Notes under the pieces: model-generated
What the model saw: the letters and a program-made list of their open reading frames with translations, nothing else
The model's database searches: none
Told to the model about the DNA's origin: nothing
Assembly: GCA_028023455.1 (NCBI GenBank)
Contig: JAQFVV010006197.1
Span: 14,441,254-14,505,253 of the forward strand
Direction of reading: 5' to 3'
DNA from: Epiperipatus broadwayi
Lineage: Eukaryota; Onychophora; Udeonychophora; Euonychophora; Peripatidae
DNA: 64,000 nt
In this document: positions 24,991-37,690 of the stretch, piece after piece
Numbering within the stretch: position 1 is the first letter of the stretch
Layout: every line of letters begins with the position of its first letter
Translations under genes and position numbers: made by a program

Positions 24991-25195
24991 TTTCATTCCA
25001 ATATCAGCCTTTCAAGCTAATTGAGAGAGTGTTAAATAAATGAATACTCTCCTCTTCAATCCAAGATATAGTATTTATGCAGGAATATTCCTGCATAAAT
25101 ACTATATCTTGGATTGAAAAGGAGAGTATTCATTTATTTAACACTCTCAAAAGGCGCGTGCTCAATTAGCTTGAAAGGCTGATATTGGAATGAAA
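24991..25195. repeat. Near-perfect palindrome (foldback), ~200 bp
   Basis: The left arm (24991-25085, TTTCATTCCAATATCAGCCT...) and right arm (25086-25195, ending AGGCTGATATTGGAATGAAA) are nearly identical inverted copies meeting at GCAGGAATATTCCTGC with no loop. The main asymmetry is an insertion of about a dozen bases including GGCGCGTG near 25152-25160 in the right arm. Confidence 0.93.
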
Positions 25196-26147
25196 TATAA
25201 TTGCAAGCACGGAGCTAGATAAAATATTTGCTTAATAGCTGTTAATGATGATGTACTGTGAGACCTTTGATTTATCATTATTTATCTGAGTAAATAAATA
25301 TCAATAACAAATGATTATATTCGGGAGAGATCATGTTAATGATGCTTGAAATCCACCATAGCATTAAACCACATAGAGTAGTAAATACATTTGTATTGTA
25401 TAAAAATGTGTTATAGGTATAGAAAAGATAGTTTCAACGCACATTTATACATTTAAAAAAATCATTTACAGAAACATTTTTTTTAATTAGTTTTTTTAAA
25501 AAAGCAGTAATTTATTTAACTTTGTTAATTGTAATTAATAAATCGAAAATATGTTGTTGTATAATAGAAATTTTCAAGAAAGCATTTTTAAAGATGGCTA
25601 TTTGTCATTCTTTGAATTCTTAAAGTGTCAAAGATTTGAAAAACACCATTTATCATTCTTTTACTAATTAAGCTATAAAAAAAAGACTTAGTAGAAGCTA
25701 CAAAGTTGAACATTAGCTAGAAATAATTTAATTAAAAATCAGATATTTTTTTTAATGAAATGAGGTGTTTAGTTTCTTGCTTTTTATTTATTTGTACAAA
25801 CTCATAAAATTTCTAAGCCATTTCGTTGTTGATATATATAGTAAATTTAAATTTATTGTGCAATAAATAATTAGCAAAAAGATAAATAAAAAGAACTATA
25901 CACTTTTATCCAATTGGTTCCCCAAAGTGTCTTATAATTATAGACAAAAATCCTGCTTTAAAAATAAGCAATTAAAATGAGTTTCTAAAGGGGGGAATTA
26001 GTTGTTGTTTTAAATACGAAATATATATAAATCGAATTTAAAAAATAAAATTTGAAATTATAAAAGTGATAATTATTGAATAAACATTTACAGAGCATAT
26101 TATTAATAAATATTAACCTGTAAATTAACATATTGTATAAAAATATT
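25196..26147. other. AT-rich intronic DNA, no gene seen
   Basis: Nothing recognised. It ends with AAAATATT (26140-26147), the left target duplication of the next element. Confidence 0.55.
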
Positions 26148-26739
26148 GATTGTTTTCTCATCCCTGGTGTTCGCCTTAAGATGTCGCTATTTCTAGGTAA
26201 ATTCCTAGAAATATACAGTTTCACCGGCCTTCACCCAACAAAAGAGGAATTTTTCTACGTTATAAACATAGAAAAGTCCTCATGTTATGTTGGACGGAGG
26301 AGGTAGTGGGGTGACAGAAGCCAACACAAAGAGACTTCTTTCTATAATAAAACACAGAAAGAGTTCCTGACAGCTGATGGTTATGATTTTTTTCTATGCT
26401 AAAAGCAAAGAGAAAGAAATGCCTTGATTGGCTGCCATAGTAGTCGATTTTGTTCATCATTTTCTTATAATAGTAGAATATCTATTTTCTCTGTAGTTTC
26501 GTGAGAGAGTGTGTGCATTTGAAGCAGTCATAGTTTTTTTAAATTTGATAAGATGTCTATTTTTTTTAATGTGTTGTAACTTAGTTTACTGTTGTAAGGT
26601 TAGTAATAATGTCCTAAAGATTCCATTATGAAGGGGTAATCCTCAAAAATTGCTTTTAAGTGTGCGAAAGGGAAAAAAATTGAAGGATCACACGAAAAGT
26701 ACCATTTTCGCGATAATTTGTCCATGACCAGTTACTTTT

Positions 26740-27270
26740 ACTATATATATATGCACAAACAAAAACAACCCACTGTCTAATTATTAGGAATTACTTGTCC
26801 AAAAAATAAAATTAGTCGGGTATTATTTTTGTTTTGTTTTGTTACATTTATTATTTCAAAATAAGATTAGTTTTTATATCTACACACTAACAAAAACAAC
26901 CCAGTTCCTGATTAATTACTGTCTTTAAAAAAAAAAAAAAAGCAAATTCAACGGGGTTTGATTTTTTTCAATGGAATCCTTGAATTACGGTTTGTTTGTT
27001 TTTATATATACACAAGATTTACCAAAAAAAAAAAAGAAACCCACTTTCTGATTAATTACTATCAAAAGAAATGCAAATTAGTCGGCTATCATTTTTAAAT
27101 TTAGTATTTCAATAACGGTACCCTTTTTATATAGACAGACTTAACAAAAACAACCCACTTTCTGATTTATTACTGCCCCCCCCCCCAAAAAAAAAGAAAA
27201 TGGAAATTAGTTGGGTATCATTTTTCAATCGAGTCTTTCAATGACGGTCCTTACTAATAGTAGTCGGGTA
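26740..27270 (+). repeat. Degenerate tandem repeat inside the 26.1-28.0 kb element, unit ~110-130 bp
   Basis: Four or so units share AAAAACAACCCACTTTCTGA, then TTAATTACT, an A- or C-run, AAATTAGTCGGGTATCATTT and a CAATAACGGT-like end. Units differ mainly in homopolymer length, as at the C-run at 27176-27186. Confidence 0.7.
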
Positions 27271-27314
27271 TCAATTCTAAATTGTAGTATATAAATGACG
27301 TTACTTTTGATAGA

Positions 27315-27830
27315 TTTAGAATTACGTCTTACTTTTTTAATAAAATGATTGATTTACTCTTGACCAAAAATACCGTAACTTTAAAAAAAGACACACATAA
27401 AGTCCAAAAAAAATGAGAAAAAGCCCCGTAACTTTAAAGACACACACACACACAAACTTAAAAACAATCTAAGATTAATAAACATTGACTTATTACATCT
27501 TGCTTTTGAATCAAATTATTGATTTACTCTTGCAAAAAAAATACCGTAACTTTAAAAAGACACACCTAAAGTCCAAAAAAAAAAATTCAAAAAAGCCCCA
27601 TAACTTTAAAGACACACACCCAAACTCAAAAACAAGATAAGATTAATAAACATTTACTTATTACGTCTTGCTTTTGAATAAAATTATTGATTTACTCTTG
27701 CAAAAAAAAAAGACTGTAACTTTAAAAAGACACATGTAAAGTCAAAAAAAAATTAGAAAAATACCGTAACTTTGAAGACACACACATGCAAACTCAAAAA
27801 CAAGATAAGATTAATAAACATTTACAAAAA
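27315..27830 (+). repeat. Tandem repeat inside the 26.1-28.0 kb element, unit ~170 bp, three copies
   Basis: Each unit has ATTGATTTACTCTTGC, ACCGTAACTTTAAAAAGACA, AAAGTCCAAAAAAAA, CCGTAACTTTAAAGACACAC and AAGATTAATAAACATT(T)AC. Units begin near 27315, 27485 and 27655. Confidence 0.78.
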
Positions 27831-28019
27831 TGAAAAAAACTAACATCATATAATAGTATTAGTTAGTAGAATATTTTATTACAAATCTAAGAAATCAGAT
27901 CTTTTTAGATCAAATCGATCATTTAGGTCCGGCCCGGAATTGTTATATGTATATGTTTTTGATTAGCATCAATGCCATCCTGTGGAGAACACCAAGGATG
28001 AGAAAACAACCAAAATATT

Positions 28020-29540
28020 TTAGTAGCTGAATTTTTTTTTTTAAAAAAAATATAATTTCTTCATTAAATCTATAGTCAGAGAATATTTCCTGTATCACAA
28101 TTTTTTAAATTAAAACAAAAGATGTAGAAAAAAATAACCTAACATAATGTGTATTTTAAAATTTATTTTTACTGTATTTTATGTTATTCTATTATCAAAG
28201 TTTTTTTTTTTTTAGTGTTGTAATAACTAATCAATAAAACTTTGATTTTTTCACCTTTTGCATTGTTTTAATGCAATATTTTACAAATTTATTTATTTTA
28301 CACAAATAAAGAAATGTACAGTTGATTACTCTAATTTTAATAATGTAAATGATTAAATCATTTTTTTTACCAGTACTGTATTTTTTATATATAAGATAAG
28401 TTTCCATTAATTTGTATGTGTCAGAAACAAATTATGGGATTATTGATTTAAAGTTGAACAAATAAATTATATTTTAAACTTAAGAGTTGATTATTAATTG
28501 CATAATTCATGAAATCATTTTTTTCTCAAAATAACTTATAATTATAGAGGAAATATATAATAATTATAATGATCATATTTCCAGCTACAGATAAAATAAC
28601 ATTTATAAGAATTTTAATCTAAAATTGATGGGGTGAATATATTTTATATACTGTACACATTTTAAAACATATTATTAATGTACTTTGTTACTGTACTTGA
28701 ATAAAATGTTTTTGATTATGTATTTTATTGAATGAAACTGACATTTATTTTTTTTTGCTTTTGTAATCATTAACAATGATAATTTTATTTTGGCTATCAA
28801 ATGAAAGCACTGATTATCTTGCAAGGATACTAGATGAAATATAGATAAGTACATTAATCATATTTTAATTTTATGTTCAAAAATATATATATTGCATAAT
28901 AAAGAAATCTTGTACTGTACAATTTATGCCATCATCTTATCCTTGGTTGACATAGAATTAATGAAGTCACTATTTTATGATCTCATCAATCTTACAAAAT
29001 GGTGATCATTTATTAAAATATAAAAAAGATGGATGTTATTAAAAAAAGTTTTATTTTTTAAAAGGTCATTGTATTGAACTGTAAATCAAAATAGTGGATA
29101 TAAATTGATGGTAATCACAATGGCAAATTGACACATAAAGATCTGTAATATTCCAGGAAAAAGATGTATTTATTTTAAAATAATGTTATCAATTAATTGA
29201 CCATGATTTATTTGAAAATGAAATGGATTGGATTTCAATCAACATTTTTCAAATTGAATAATTAAAAAAAAATTATAAAGAGAATCTGTGGTCTATATCT
29301 TGTTTGGAATTCCTTTAATCAACTTTTTTGTGTTTTTTCTTCAATAGTTTATTAGTAATAACCACATTGGTCATGGAACAGTGTTGATCATAGTGATATC
29401 AATAGCAGTAACATTTTAAAGGATGTAAGCCATACCTAATACAACTCACTCTCTTACAATATTTTTAAAATTTTATGAAAAGGCAAATGCTATTCATAAT
29501 ATCACCAGAAGTTAATATAAACTTAATGGTACTTAAGAGA
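28020..29540. other. AT-rich intronic DNA, no gene seen
   Basis: Nothing recognised. The stretch ahead of 29541 could hold more of the LINE relic in broken frames, but I cannot align it. Confidence 0.5.
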
Positions 29541-30080
29541 AAATATCAGAATGAATATTATGGTTAACAAGAGTTTAAATATATATAGAAGTAAACAGAA
29601 TATTAAGTGCAAGTTAATATATGATAATAGTAAGGAAAAGAGTTTATTGTTTAAGGCTAGAACAGGATCTTTAACAACAAGAGAATATACATGTAAATGG
29701 AAAAATATGGGTAATTTAGTCTGTAAATTGTGTAAGGAATGAATAGAAAATATTAGGCATTTGTTAATTGAATGTAAGTGCTTGAAAACGGAAAGGTTAC
29801 AAATAATGAAGTTATGGAAGAATAAATATGAAAAAAGTGATTATACAGAAAGTGAATTATTGATTTTTGTGCTGGGTTTGGGAAAATATAAGGGGGATTT
29901 AGATATATAGGCTATAGAGTTGACAAAGATTATGTTGTGGAAACGGGATGGAATAGAATATGGGAAAATTTAGAGTGGAGAATGGAAGATAAAGTGGCTA
30001 ACAGGTTTCTCTGGACATAGATGCTGAGAGATTCCTGACTCCATTTAATGAGAAGTCACAGTGCATCACATCACATCAAT
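29541..30080 (+). pseudogene. LINE ORF2 C-terminal relic and 3' end
   Basis: The frame at 29551-29742 reads MVNKSLNIYRSKQNIKCKLI, then LLFKARTGSLTTREYTCKWK and NLVCKLCKE. After one stop it continues ENIRHLLIECKCLKTERLQ. The LLFKAR.G.L...Y..KW......C.LC.E..E...HLL.EC pattern is the C-terminal zinc-finger-like end of CR1-like or related LINE ORF2 proteins. Further broken frames reach a RWKIKWLTGFSG-like segment, then a tail with CACATCACATCAAT, a possible 3' terminus. Stops and shifts show it is dead. Confidence 0.68.
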
Positions 30081-30879
30081 TTAATAACATTTTAAAAATA
30101 TTTTAAACTTTTAATGTATATATCATATTTAGAATGTGTACATAATTATGTATAATGTTGGGGTGATGTGATATTTGATTATTTATTTCAGGTATCAGTT
30201 TCCACTCAAAATCATTTTATATTATTGAATATGTGTAATAAATCAGTAACTATGTTTTCTTTTTAAAAACCATTTCTATTTTTATTTTAAAACAATTGTT
30301 TTTTGTTTTTTTTTCAAAATAATCTTTATTTGCACAAAAAGTAAAATATACATTGTAATATAGAGTTCATGTTTACAATCATGTCTGACACCTTAAAGAC
30401 TAATTAGTTATTAAATTAGATGATGATTACAAGATTAAAAGTAAAATTTTATGTTATGTTACTTATCAGTAAACTAGAAAACTTGCATTATTTAAAACAA
30501 TGTGAAAAGTTTAAAAAGATCTTGATTTTTTTTTCATATGCCATAGCATCGTCCAGGATGTGAAACCACAACCGTCTGCAACCAACTACTTGCTTGCAAG
30601 GCCGCTGCGATGACCTCTCAGCATTTTTTTTAAAAAAAAACAACTGTTTAAAAGTAAAAATAAATCTATCAATTGAAATAGTAAACTTAGTTACTGATTT
30701 ATTATACATATATAATTATGTACACATATTGTATATATATATATATATATATAGTATATACATATTTTTTGCATATAAGTTATTAGATATTTTTATGTCC
30801 AGAAATTAATAAGTCAATCCCTATTTTTTATAACAAGTTCTAGTGATGTGTGTATATATATATATATCAACCATAAGTG
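30081..30879. other. AT-rich DNA with (TA)n
   Basis: Contains a (TA)n microsatellite at about 30732-30754. A small G+C-richer patch at 30540-30615 (CATCGTCCAGGATGTGAAAC...) has no recognisable identity. Confidence 0.5.
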
Positions 30880-31265
30880 TCCAGACAATTTAAAGTATAA
30901 TATAGTTTTACATTTTCATTTACTGTGTCAATACTAAAAACTTAAAAATAATAGAGATATTTTTTTATATATTAAATGATTTTATTGACTGAGCACTAAA
31001 AAGAAATAAAATAATTGTTTTTTTCAATCACAATTGAAGTTTTTAGATTTAACTTGAAATAAAAGCATTGGGAGGGGGGATTCAAAAACTAATTAAGTCA
31101 ATCTCTTGTTATAAAAAATAAGGATTGATTTAACTAATTTCTGGATCCCTTATGCTTTTATTTCAAGCTATATCTAAAAATTCCAATTGTTATTGAAGAA
31201 CCAATTATTTTATTTCTTTTAGTGCAATCAATAAAAGCATTTAATATATAAAAAAATATTTATTG
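30880..31265. repeat. Family B foldback repeat, copy 1
   Basis: The left arm (about 30965-31080; ATATTAAATGATTTTATTGA, AACTTGAAATAAAAGCATTG) is inverted in the right arm (about 31145-31255; ATGCTTTTATTTCAAGCTAT, CAATAAAAGCATTTAATATA). The spacer has a G-run (GGGAGGGGGGA). A second copy lies at 44385-44690. Confidence 0.78.
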
Positions 31266-31860
31266 TTTATTAATTTAAAAGCAAGTTTTAAGTAAACATT
31301 CAGATGAATTTAAGATTTCATCCTTAATTTCTTTTTCTTTCTATTTTAATTAACTGTAAATATTTTTTAGTGAATTAGATCATGAAATTAAAGGAAAGCA
31401 TATTTTAAAAAATATATCACCATCTATCTATTGCACCTCACTGAAGACTTAGCCAACTAATATCAATGCAGTTTGAAATTTATCCCACCAATACTGTTAT
31501 AGTGGATAACTGGTTGGACAATCCTGAAATATTGCATAGTGTATTGTCATCAATATCTAATGTGTATAGAATTTGAAGAAAATCCATCTGATAGAAACAT
31601 GCTTAAAATCAATTACAACATTAAATCTAAATAAACTATAAGCAAGTCAATAGAATTTCTAAGTTAAATAAAAACATTTAAAAATAAATATTCAGTTCAA
31701 TAACTTTTATTTTATTATTTTGTTTGGAACAATATGAATTAGTGAATGCACAGACACTCAGTAATATATGTAAATGTGCTATCTTAAATTATTATTAATA
31801 ACCACTTTATTATTTTTTTATAAATTTTATTCATATCATAATTTTAATTTATCTATATAC

Positions 31861-32165
31861 TGTGCCGGTCAAAACATGTTTATCCATTTAACATGAGCTG
31901 GAACTCACAAAATGTACTTCAAACTCAGTCAAGCCCAAGATTTAGGTCAGGGACCAGCCTGAATTCGAACCCATTCTCTAAGCCCCAGATCTAACACCTA
32001 ATGAATAACATAATAGTGATGGCACATGAGAATTAATCTTAATCCGGCCGACTAGCAAAGCTGTGCAAAACAATGAGACATCTATTAGCTATGACTATAT
32101 TAAAAGATACATAAGTATTGCTGTAATATGTGGAAGTGGAGAAAAGGAATTCGAACTACTCAAAT
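31861..32165 (-). repeat. Probable tRNA-derived SINE(s), minus strand
   Basis: The reverse complement of 31965-31985 gives GGGTTCGAATTCAGG, an excellent RNA polymerase III B box. The block stands out by higher G+C. A second B-box-like GTAGTTCGAATTCC lies in the reverse complement of 32143-32160. A-box matches are poor, so the exact SINE boundaries are unclear. Confidence 0.45.
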
Positions 32166-32236
32166 AAGTTAGACAATAAAATATAATTTAATATACTGAC
32201 AAATTATTATACATTTATAAATTAATTATATACATT

Positions 32237-32290
32237 AGTGTGTGCGTGAATGAGCAAGCGGTAGATGATTACATAGTGTCATTCACGCGA
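32237..32290. repeat. Hairpin with a 10-bp perfect stem
   Basis: GCGTGAATGA pairs with TCATTCACGC across a ~32-base loop; unusual for its G+C content here. Function unknown. Confidence 0.6.
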
Positions 32291-32334
32291 TTATTTCTCA
32301 TATACTCTTCATTAGCTAAATAATATATTACAAA

Positions 32335-32460
32335 TAAACACACATCTTTGGTGGGTCCAATATTAAGATGCCAATCGAATATTAGAAAGAATTACATAAT
32401 ACTGCCATTAACACTTTGATTTATGGTTCAGAAACATGGTGACTAACATATATTTTTCTA
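32335..32460 (+). pseudogene. Fragment of a LINE ORF2 (RTE/jockey-type, after the RT)
   Basis: The + strand reads IFGGSNIKMPIEY, a stop, then KELHNTAINTLIYGSETW and a stop. (L)LYGSETW preceded by an FG.L segment is a frequent signature downstream of the reverse transcriptase in RTE- and jockey-like LINEs. Only about 40 codons are recognisable. Confidence 0.5.
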
Positions 32461-32876
32461 GGAGCATTCCAAAATTCATTATACATATGATATAAACTAT
32501 TTTCACACCACTGAGATCGTGAAAATAAATAAAATACATTTGAAAACATTTAATTATATTTGAATCTATGACAAAATATTTAATGAAAAATTATTTTAAC
32601 AATAGTAAGATGAACGCTTTATTTTTCCCCAGGCATATAGATACTCTTAAATATAGATATATAAATTATGACAGTAGGATTGTATATGATTGAAATAAAC
32701 TTAATTAATAAATAGAAGTAATTGGCATTTATATATATCTTTTAAGCAAAGCTTAATTTTAATATTAGAGCATTAAAACTGGGTCATGGAGCAAAAGAAA
32801 TAATAATATGAAGAAGTTTGCAGTGCTGACATAATAGCCTAAAAATAACTAAGAGGAAAAGGTCATGCTTCTGGAT

Positions 32877-33072
32877 GAAAAATGAAATGGATGGGCATAG
32901 CATGTACCAAACTTATGGATCACTGCCAGAGGCCTTTTTATACGAAGAAATGGATGGGCATAGCATGTGCCAGACTTAGGGGTCACCGCCAGTGGCCTTT
33001 TATATGAAGAAAGAATATGCATAGTGTGTGCCAAACTTATGGGATTACCACCAGAGGCATTTTATATGAAAT
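32877..33072. repeat. Tandem repeat, three units of 61-63 bp
   Basis: Units carry ATGGATGGGCATAGCATGT, CCA(A/G)ACTTA(T/G)GGGTCAC and CGCCAG(A/T)GGCCTTTTATATG. The GCATAG landmarks at 32895, 32958 and 33019 give spacings of 63 and 61. On the minus strand, two units read as a 21-residue peptide repeat (KRPLAV.....GTCYAHPF), probably fortuitous because the third unit breaks the period of three. Confidence 0.88.
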
Positions 33073-33074
33073 AA

Positions 33075-33175
33075 ATATGATTCCGGATAGCTCAACTATC
33101 TACGGAATGAGATATAAGAAATCTATGGGTTCGAACTTGTCGTAACCCCCAGATTAAAAGATTAGAAGCACGTAT
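33075..33175 (+). repeat. tRNA-derived SINE
   Basis: CCGGATAGCTCAACTATCTA resembles a pol III A box with tRNA D-arm, and GGGTTCGAACTTG about 45 bases on is a strong B box, the spacing of a tRNA. A CCCCCAGATTAAAAGATTAG tail follows. The acceptor stem is not intact, so this is a SINE head and not a working tRNA. Confidence 0.62.
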
Positions 33176-36100
33176 ATATAAAAACACAAAGATCAGCTAA
33201 ATGTCAGAAATGCAGTAATGATACATGTCTCTAACAACATTGAATAAATTTTACTGCTTTAAAATAAATGACCCTTGTTTGAATACTATAATATGCCATG
33301 CAATTATAATATATGTAGAGAGAATATTTCATTTATTAACATATACGTGAAGATTTGATTTAATAAAAGAAACATTAAGATTTACCCCCATCCCTTTTCT
33401 GCTTTTTTTAAATCAATCAATCCTACCTTCATTGATTTTACAATAACTGGAATATATTAAATACTGTATTTGATCTTTTAAGCTTAGACTATTTTAAGAG
33501 TATAGAAAAAAAATAACAAGCAGTTATATAGAAAACAAATAATCGGTCACCTTTTCAGAAATGAATAAAGAATATTTTATAAGATTTCAAAGTGTTAATT
33601 AGCTTGAGTTTTGGATTTTCAGAGTTAAACAAATCAATTTTTATATTAAAAACGAACCTAAAATGTTGATTCATAAAACAATCTGGTGAACGTATTAATT
33701 TACAATGCATTATATATGTATATTTAAAGGGGTCATTAATAACCTTTTCATGAAGGTTTAGTTAAAAATGACAGAAAAGATTTTTATAAATTAAGCTCGT
33801 CAGATTGTTTGAAATTGGCATGTCAATAACAGATATATAAATCAAATAATAAATACATATAAATAAATGACTGCACCAAAGTTAAGGAAAGTTAAGAGCA
33901 TATGAGAGAGAATTAAATTTATATAAATTATTTAAGAGCAAATTACATGTTATTTATATAAAAAAAAACATATTAATTCAAAAGATAAAAAATTGAACAA
34001 TACGTTAGAATCTTGATAGCGGGATTTGAGATTAGTGAAGCTAGATTCATTTTCAAATAGTAGCATAAAAGTTACCTTGTGCAAATTTAATAAGTCTATT
34101 TTCAAAGTATGGCTCATGCATGGCAAATTGAGGATCCAAATGAATTCTTCTTGGTAACAGCAAGCTTCTCTATTATCATTTTTAAAAGTTCCCCATCGGA
34201 TCTTTACTTTCTTTCAGGGCAGCAGTTAGATGGTACATTAATGGGAAGAATGACCCACCAGGGTCAGCAAGAGGGTGGATTTACATCATTTTAAATTTCA
34301 AGCGATGTGTAGTATGTTTACCATCAGTTCTCTCAATAGTAGCTAATCTAATCTGATTCAAAATTCAGTCATTTTATACTTTTTCTTTTATCAGTTGTTT
34401 TTGAAAGATGCAATCGCAAGATAATGTCCAAAAATAAATTCAAATCTATTTCCAGATTAGAAATAGATTTGACAACATGTTTACCCAAAAGAAAATCTCT
34501 AATCTACTTAATCCCATTTATTTTAAGTAAAACTTTAATTAAAAAAATACCTCTCTTTAATTATTTTTGGACAATTAACAACAGTCACATCTTCCATATT
34601 GGATTTTATAATAGTTTAATAAAAAAACAAGCAATTTAAAAAGAAAAAGCCAAAAATGATGTATAATAAAATATTTTAATAAAATCAATATTTTGTTAGT
34701 AATTTTGCTCCTATATATATATTTGAATCATACCTATAATACTTTAATAAAAAAAGAACTAATAATTAATAATAGAATTAATAATCATAAATATTGAAAG
34801 TTAAACTATAAATTTAGGCACGCATTCCAAATATATACATAAAAAAAAAAATATACGACAAAAGGAGCAGGATGGGATATAGGGGTTTGAATATGGGTTA
34901 GTAGGTAGAAACATGAAGCACAATCTTAAGCTAAGATTGACTGCTTCAATACTTTATACACCCAAAAAAATGCTATATATTGTAATGGACTGCATCTATG
35001 TATCAGAAGATAAATTTTAAGAATGAGTAAAATATGGTCAAATCATTAATTAACAATTACAATATGACCTATATGACTTTTTAGCTGTACATAAATATGC
35101 ATAGATACCAAAGAGCAATAATAAGCAACAATAAATGATTTACTCTCGGGGTTAATTTGACCAATGAGATTTAATTACTCACCAAAATATAAATTGGAAA
35201 CAAAAGGAACTTTATTGAATCCAACCCATATTTACAGATGGGGGTTATATGACTTTAATAAGTAATTATAAACTTGAATATTGGCAAAACACAAAATCAT
35301 AATATAAGTAATTCTCAGTCCCAAGCATTACCTACTGACCTTTGAACTGAAAAGAGAAAATTAAATAAATAAATTTTAAATAAATCACAAAGTCCTTTCA
35401 CATAAAACAAATGGTATATCCTTTATTTTAATTGTGGTTTGATGTTCTTTACAAATGGCAATAGTTACATTCAAACACATACAATATTTGTCTTTTAAAT
35501 TTTCATTTTTAATTCAATATTATTTAAATTCACAATGTTTGCTAACTATAGGCATGGTTTGGCATTTGTATCTACATAAGAACCATCTATTATTTAACAT
35601 GCAGAAAGATGCAATAATGAGAATCATAATAGCTTCTTAAAATAATAGTTCACAATCATTTGATGCATTCCTCAATGTTAGATCACTTAACTTTATGCAA
35701 AATTATTAGTATTTTCTTCCTACTGTATTTGATATCTATATGCTCCATTTTCTATTAAACTGTACTCCTCTTTTGAACCATAAGTATGAACTTTTTAGAT
35801 TTATTATCTATAATAGGGCTTCTATTACGGTCCCAAAATTCAATATCTTCTTTTATATCATCATTAATTCTAAGACTTCAATAAACATTTATCACTGAAT
35901 TACATAACTCTTAGTATATGGAACTTATATGAATAAAAATATAAGAATGACTCCTAATCTCATTTGTGAAGTAATATGCATATATAACACAAATATAAAA
36001 TTTTTACAACCTGATCTATATTTTAAATGTATCTTATGATGAAGTTGTGAATTAATTTTTGAAGGGGAAATCTCAAATAATTATATTAAATTTTAAACAC

Positions 36101-37560
36101 TAATATAATACATTATGTGTATATTTATAAATGATTCTTATGAGAACAAATGACAATCAATTTAATTTCCAGCATGCATTGTATGCAACATATATATAGT
36201 GTGCATGTACAATGCATTTAAATTAAAACAACAATAAAGTTCATGTTATTGAATTGGAATTTAAAACCAGTTTATTTATATAACATACATATATAAGGCA
36301 TATGAATTAAAGAACAACAGAAATTTTTTTAATAATAAGTGACCTCTAGCATTTTACTATTAATTTTGATAAGTTAAATGTTTAAAACAATCTACTTATA
36401 TTACGTACATTCATATTTCAAATGAATCAATATAAAACAGAAAATTTTAGTAATAGCTAAAATTGAATGTGTTGTTATTTATGCTGGTTGATTAAGACTT
36501 AAAATTAGTTTACATGTATGAGTGGTTAAATTTAAAATCAGTTGTATACAAACAACAACAAAAAATTGATCAAATTAATTACAATTTAATATTCTTTGTT
36601 TTCTTTTCATTTTAAAGTTTGACAACTGTTTGACACATCTTTGTCCATTCTGGCATATGTTGAATTAACATATATAAAATAATTTGAAATGATGAATGCA
36701 TGAATACATAAACCTTTTTGTAAATGGCTGTGTCAGAGTATTCTTTTATCCAGGTTAGATTGTAATGGATCAATCAACAATGATCGACAAACTTTTAACA
36801 TGTAGATAATGCTTATTTTGACTTCTGTAAATGAGTAGCTTTTCATCTTTGCGGTTGTTTTCTACTCCAAAAACCTGCTTATTAATAATTTGCTTCTCTT
36901 CCAATGGATATTGATTATGGAATAGGGTAAGATGAAGGGGATTAAATCTCAAGATCATAGTTTTTTGTTTACCCTTCCATTGCTAATGAAATCAAATCCA
37001 ATAAAATATTATAGTTACATAAAGAAAATTGTATATGAAACAGCAGCAAAGTTTTGCTTCATTTTTTTAATGGTCATTGTTAATAATCCTTGCTGTTACA
37101 GTGTTTTATATATATTGTTTAGCTCAGTCTTTCATGCGCTGCTGATATCAATGTCTTTATTAGAACAATCATCAATTTTTAAATATTAAAGTTAAAAAAA
37201 AATTACATACAAAAATATGCTTTACAGTTTACAAATGAAAAAATAAATAAATATGTACTACACAATAAAAATACATTGCAAATAATTTCAAAAACAAAAA
37301 TACAATGTAAATACATTTAGTAATTTCATATGCCAATATTTTAATCATTGATATTAATAAAGGCAAATACTTTAAATATAAACCAATATCTTTGTAAAAT
37401 ATATATACTCATACATATATTTTTTGATATTACCACTGCCATTTAAATCCCAAAATCATAAATAAATGCATATACCAAAAAATAAAATTGAAATAAATAA
37501 CGATAACAACAATTAACAACAACAACATATATATATATACTTCCATATCAAAGCCAGATC
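33176..37560. other. AT-rich intronic DNA, no gene seen
   Basis: A short hairpin (CAAATCTATTTC / GAAATAGATTTG) lies at about 34440-34474. Frames such as 34109-34294, 34424-34639 and 36932-37189 show no motif, no splice context and AT-driven composition. No gene recognised. Confidence 0.5.
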
Positions 37561-37604
37561 AAATATTTTTTTTTTTTACAATAATAACACTTTGAAAAAG
37601 GTGG

Positions 37605-37690
37605 GTCTTTCCAACCTTTACAATATATATATATATATATATGCATGCATTTACAATATATATATATATATATATGCATGCATTTGAAAA
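37605..37690. repeat. (AT)n with a 33-bp tandem duplication
   Basis: Two copies of CAATATAT(AT)n-GCATGCATTT start at 37621 and 37654. Simple repeat expansion. Confidence 0.85.

Larger units (their letters stand above)
26148..28011. mobile_element. 1.86-kb non-autonomous DNA transposon with 8-bp target duplication
   Basis: Left end: GATTGTTTTCTCATCCCTGG, then TGTTCGCC. Reverse complement of right end: GGTTGTTTTCTCATCCTTGG, then TGTTCTCC. Target duplication AAAATATT at 26140-26147 and 28012-28019 is perfect. The first ~370 bp are G+C-richer than average and include a 66-codon minus-strand frame with no recognisable product. The middle carries two degenerate tandem arrays (listed separately). 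No transposase frame. Confidence 0.87.

Noticed and set aside
26260-26460. Minus-strand host exon in the G+C-richer patch
   Set aside because: No splice context or recognisable motif, and it lies within a transposon bounded by an 8-bp duplication.
32849-33034. Repeat-containing peptide gene
   Set aside because: The frame is a by-product of a 63-bp tandem unit; the next unit (61 bp) breaks the frame.
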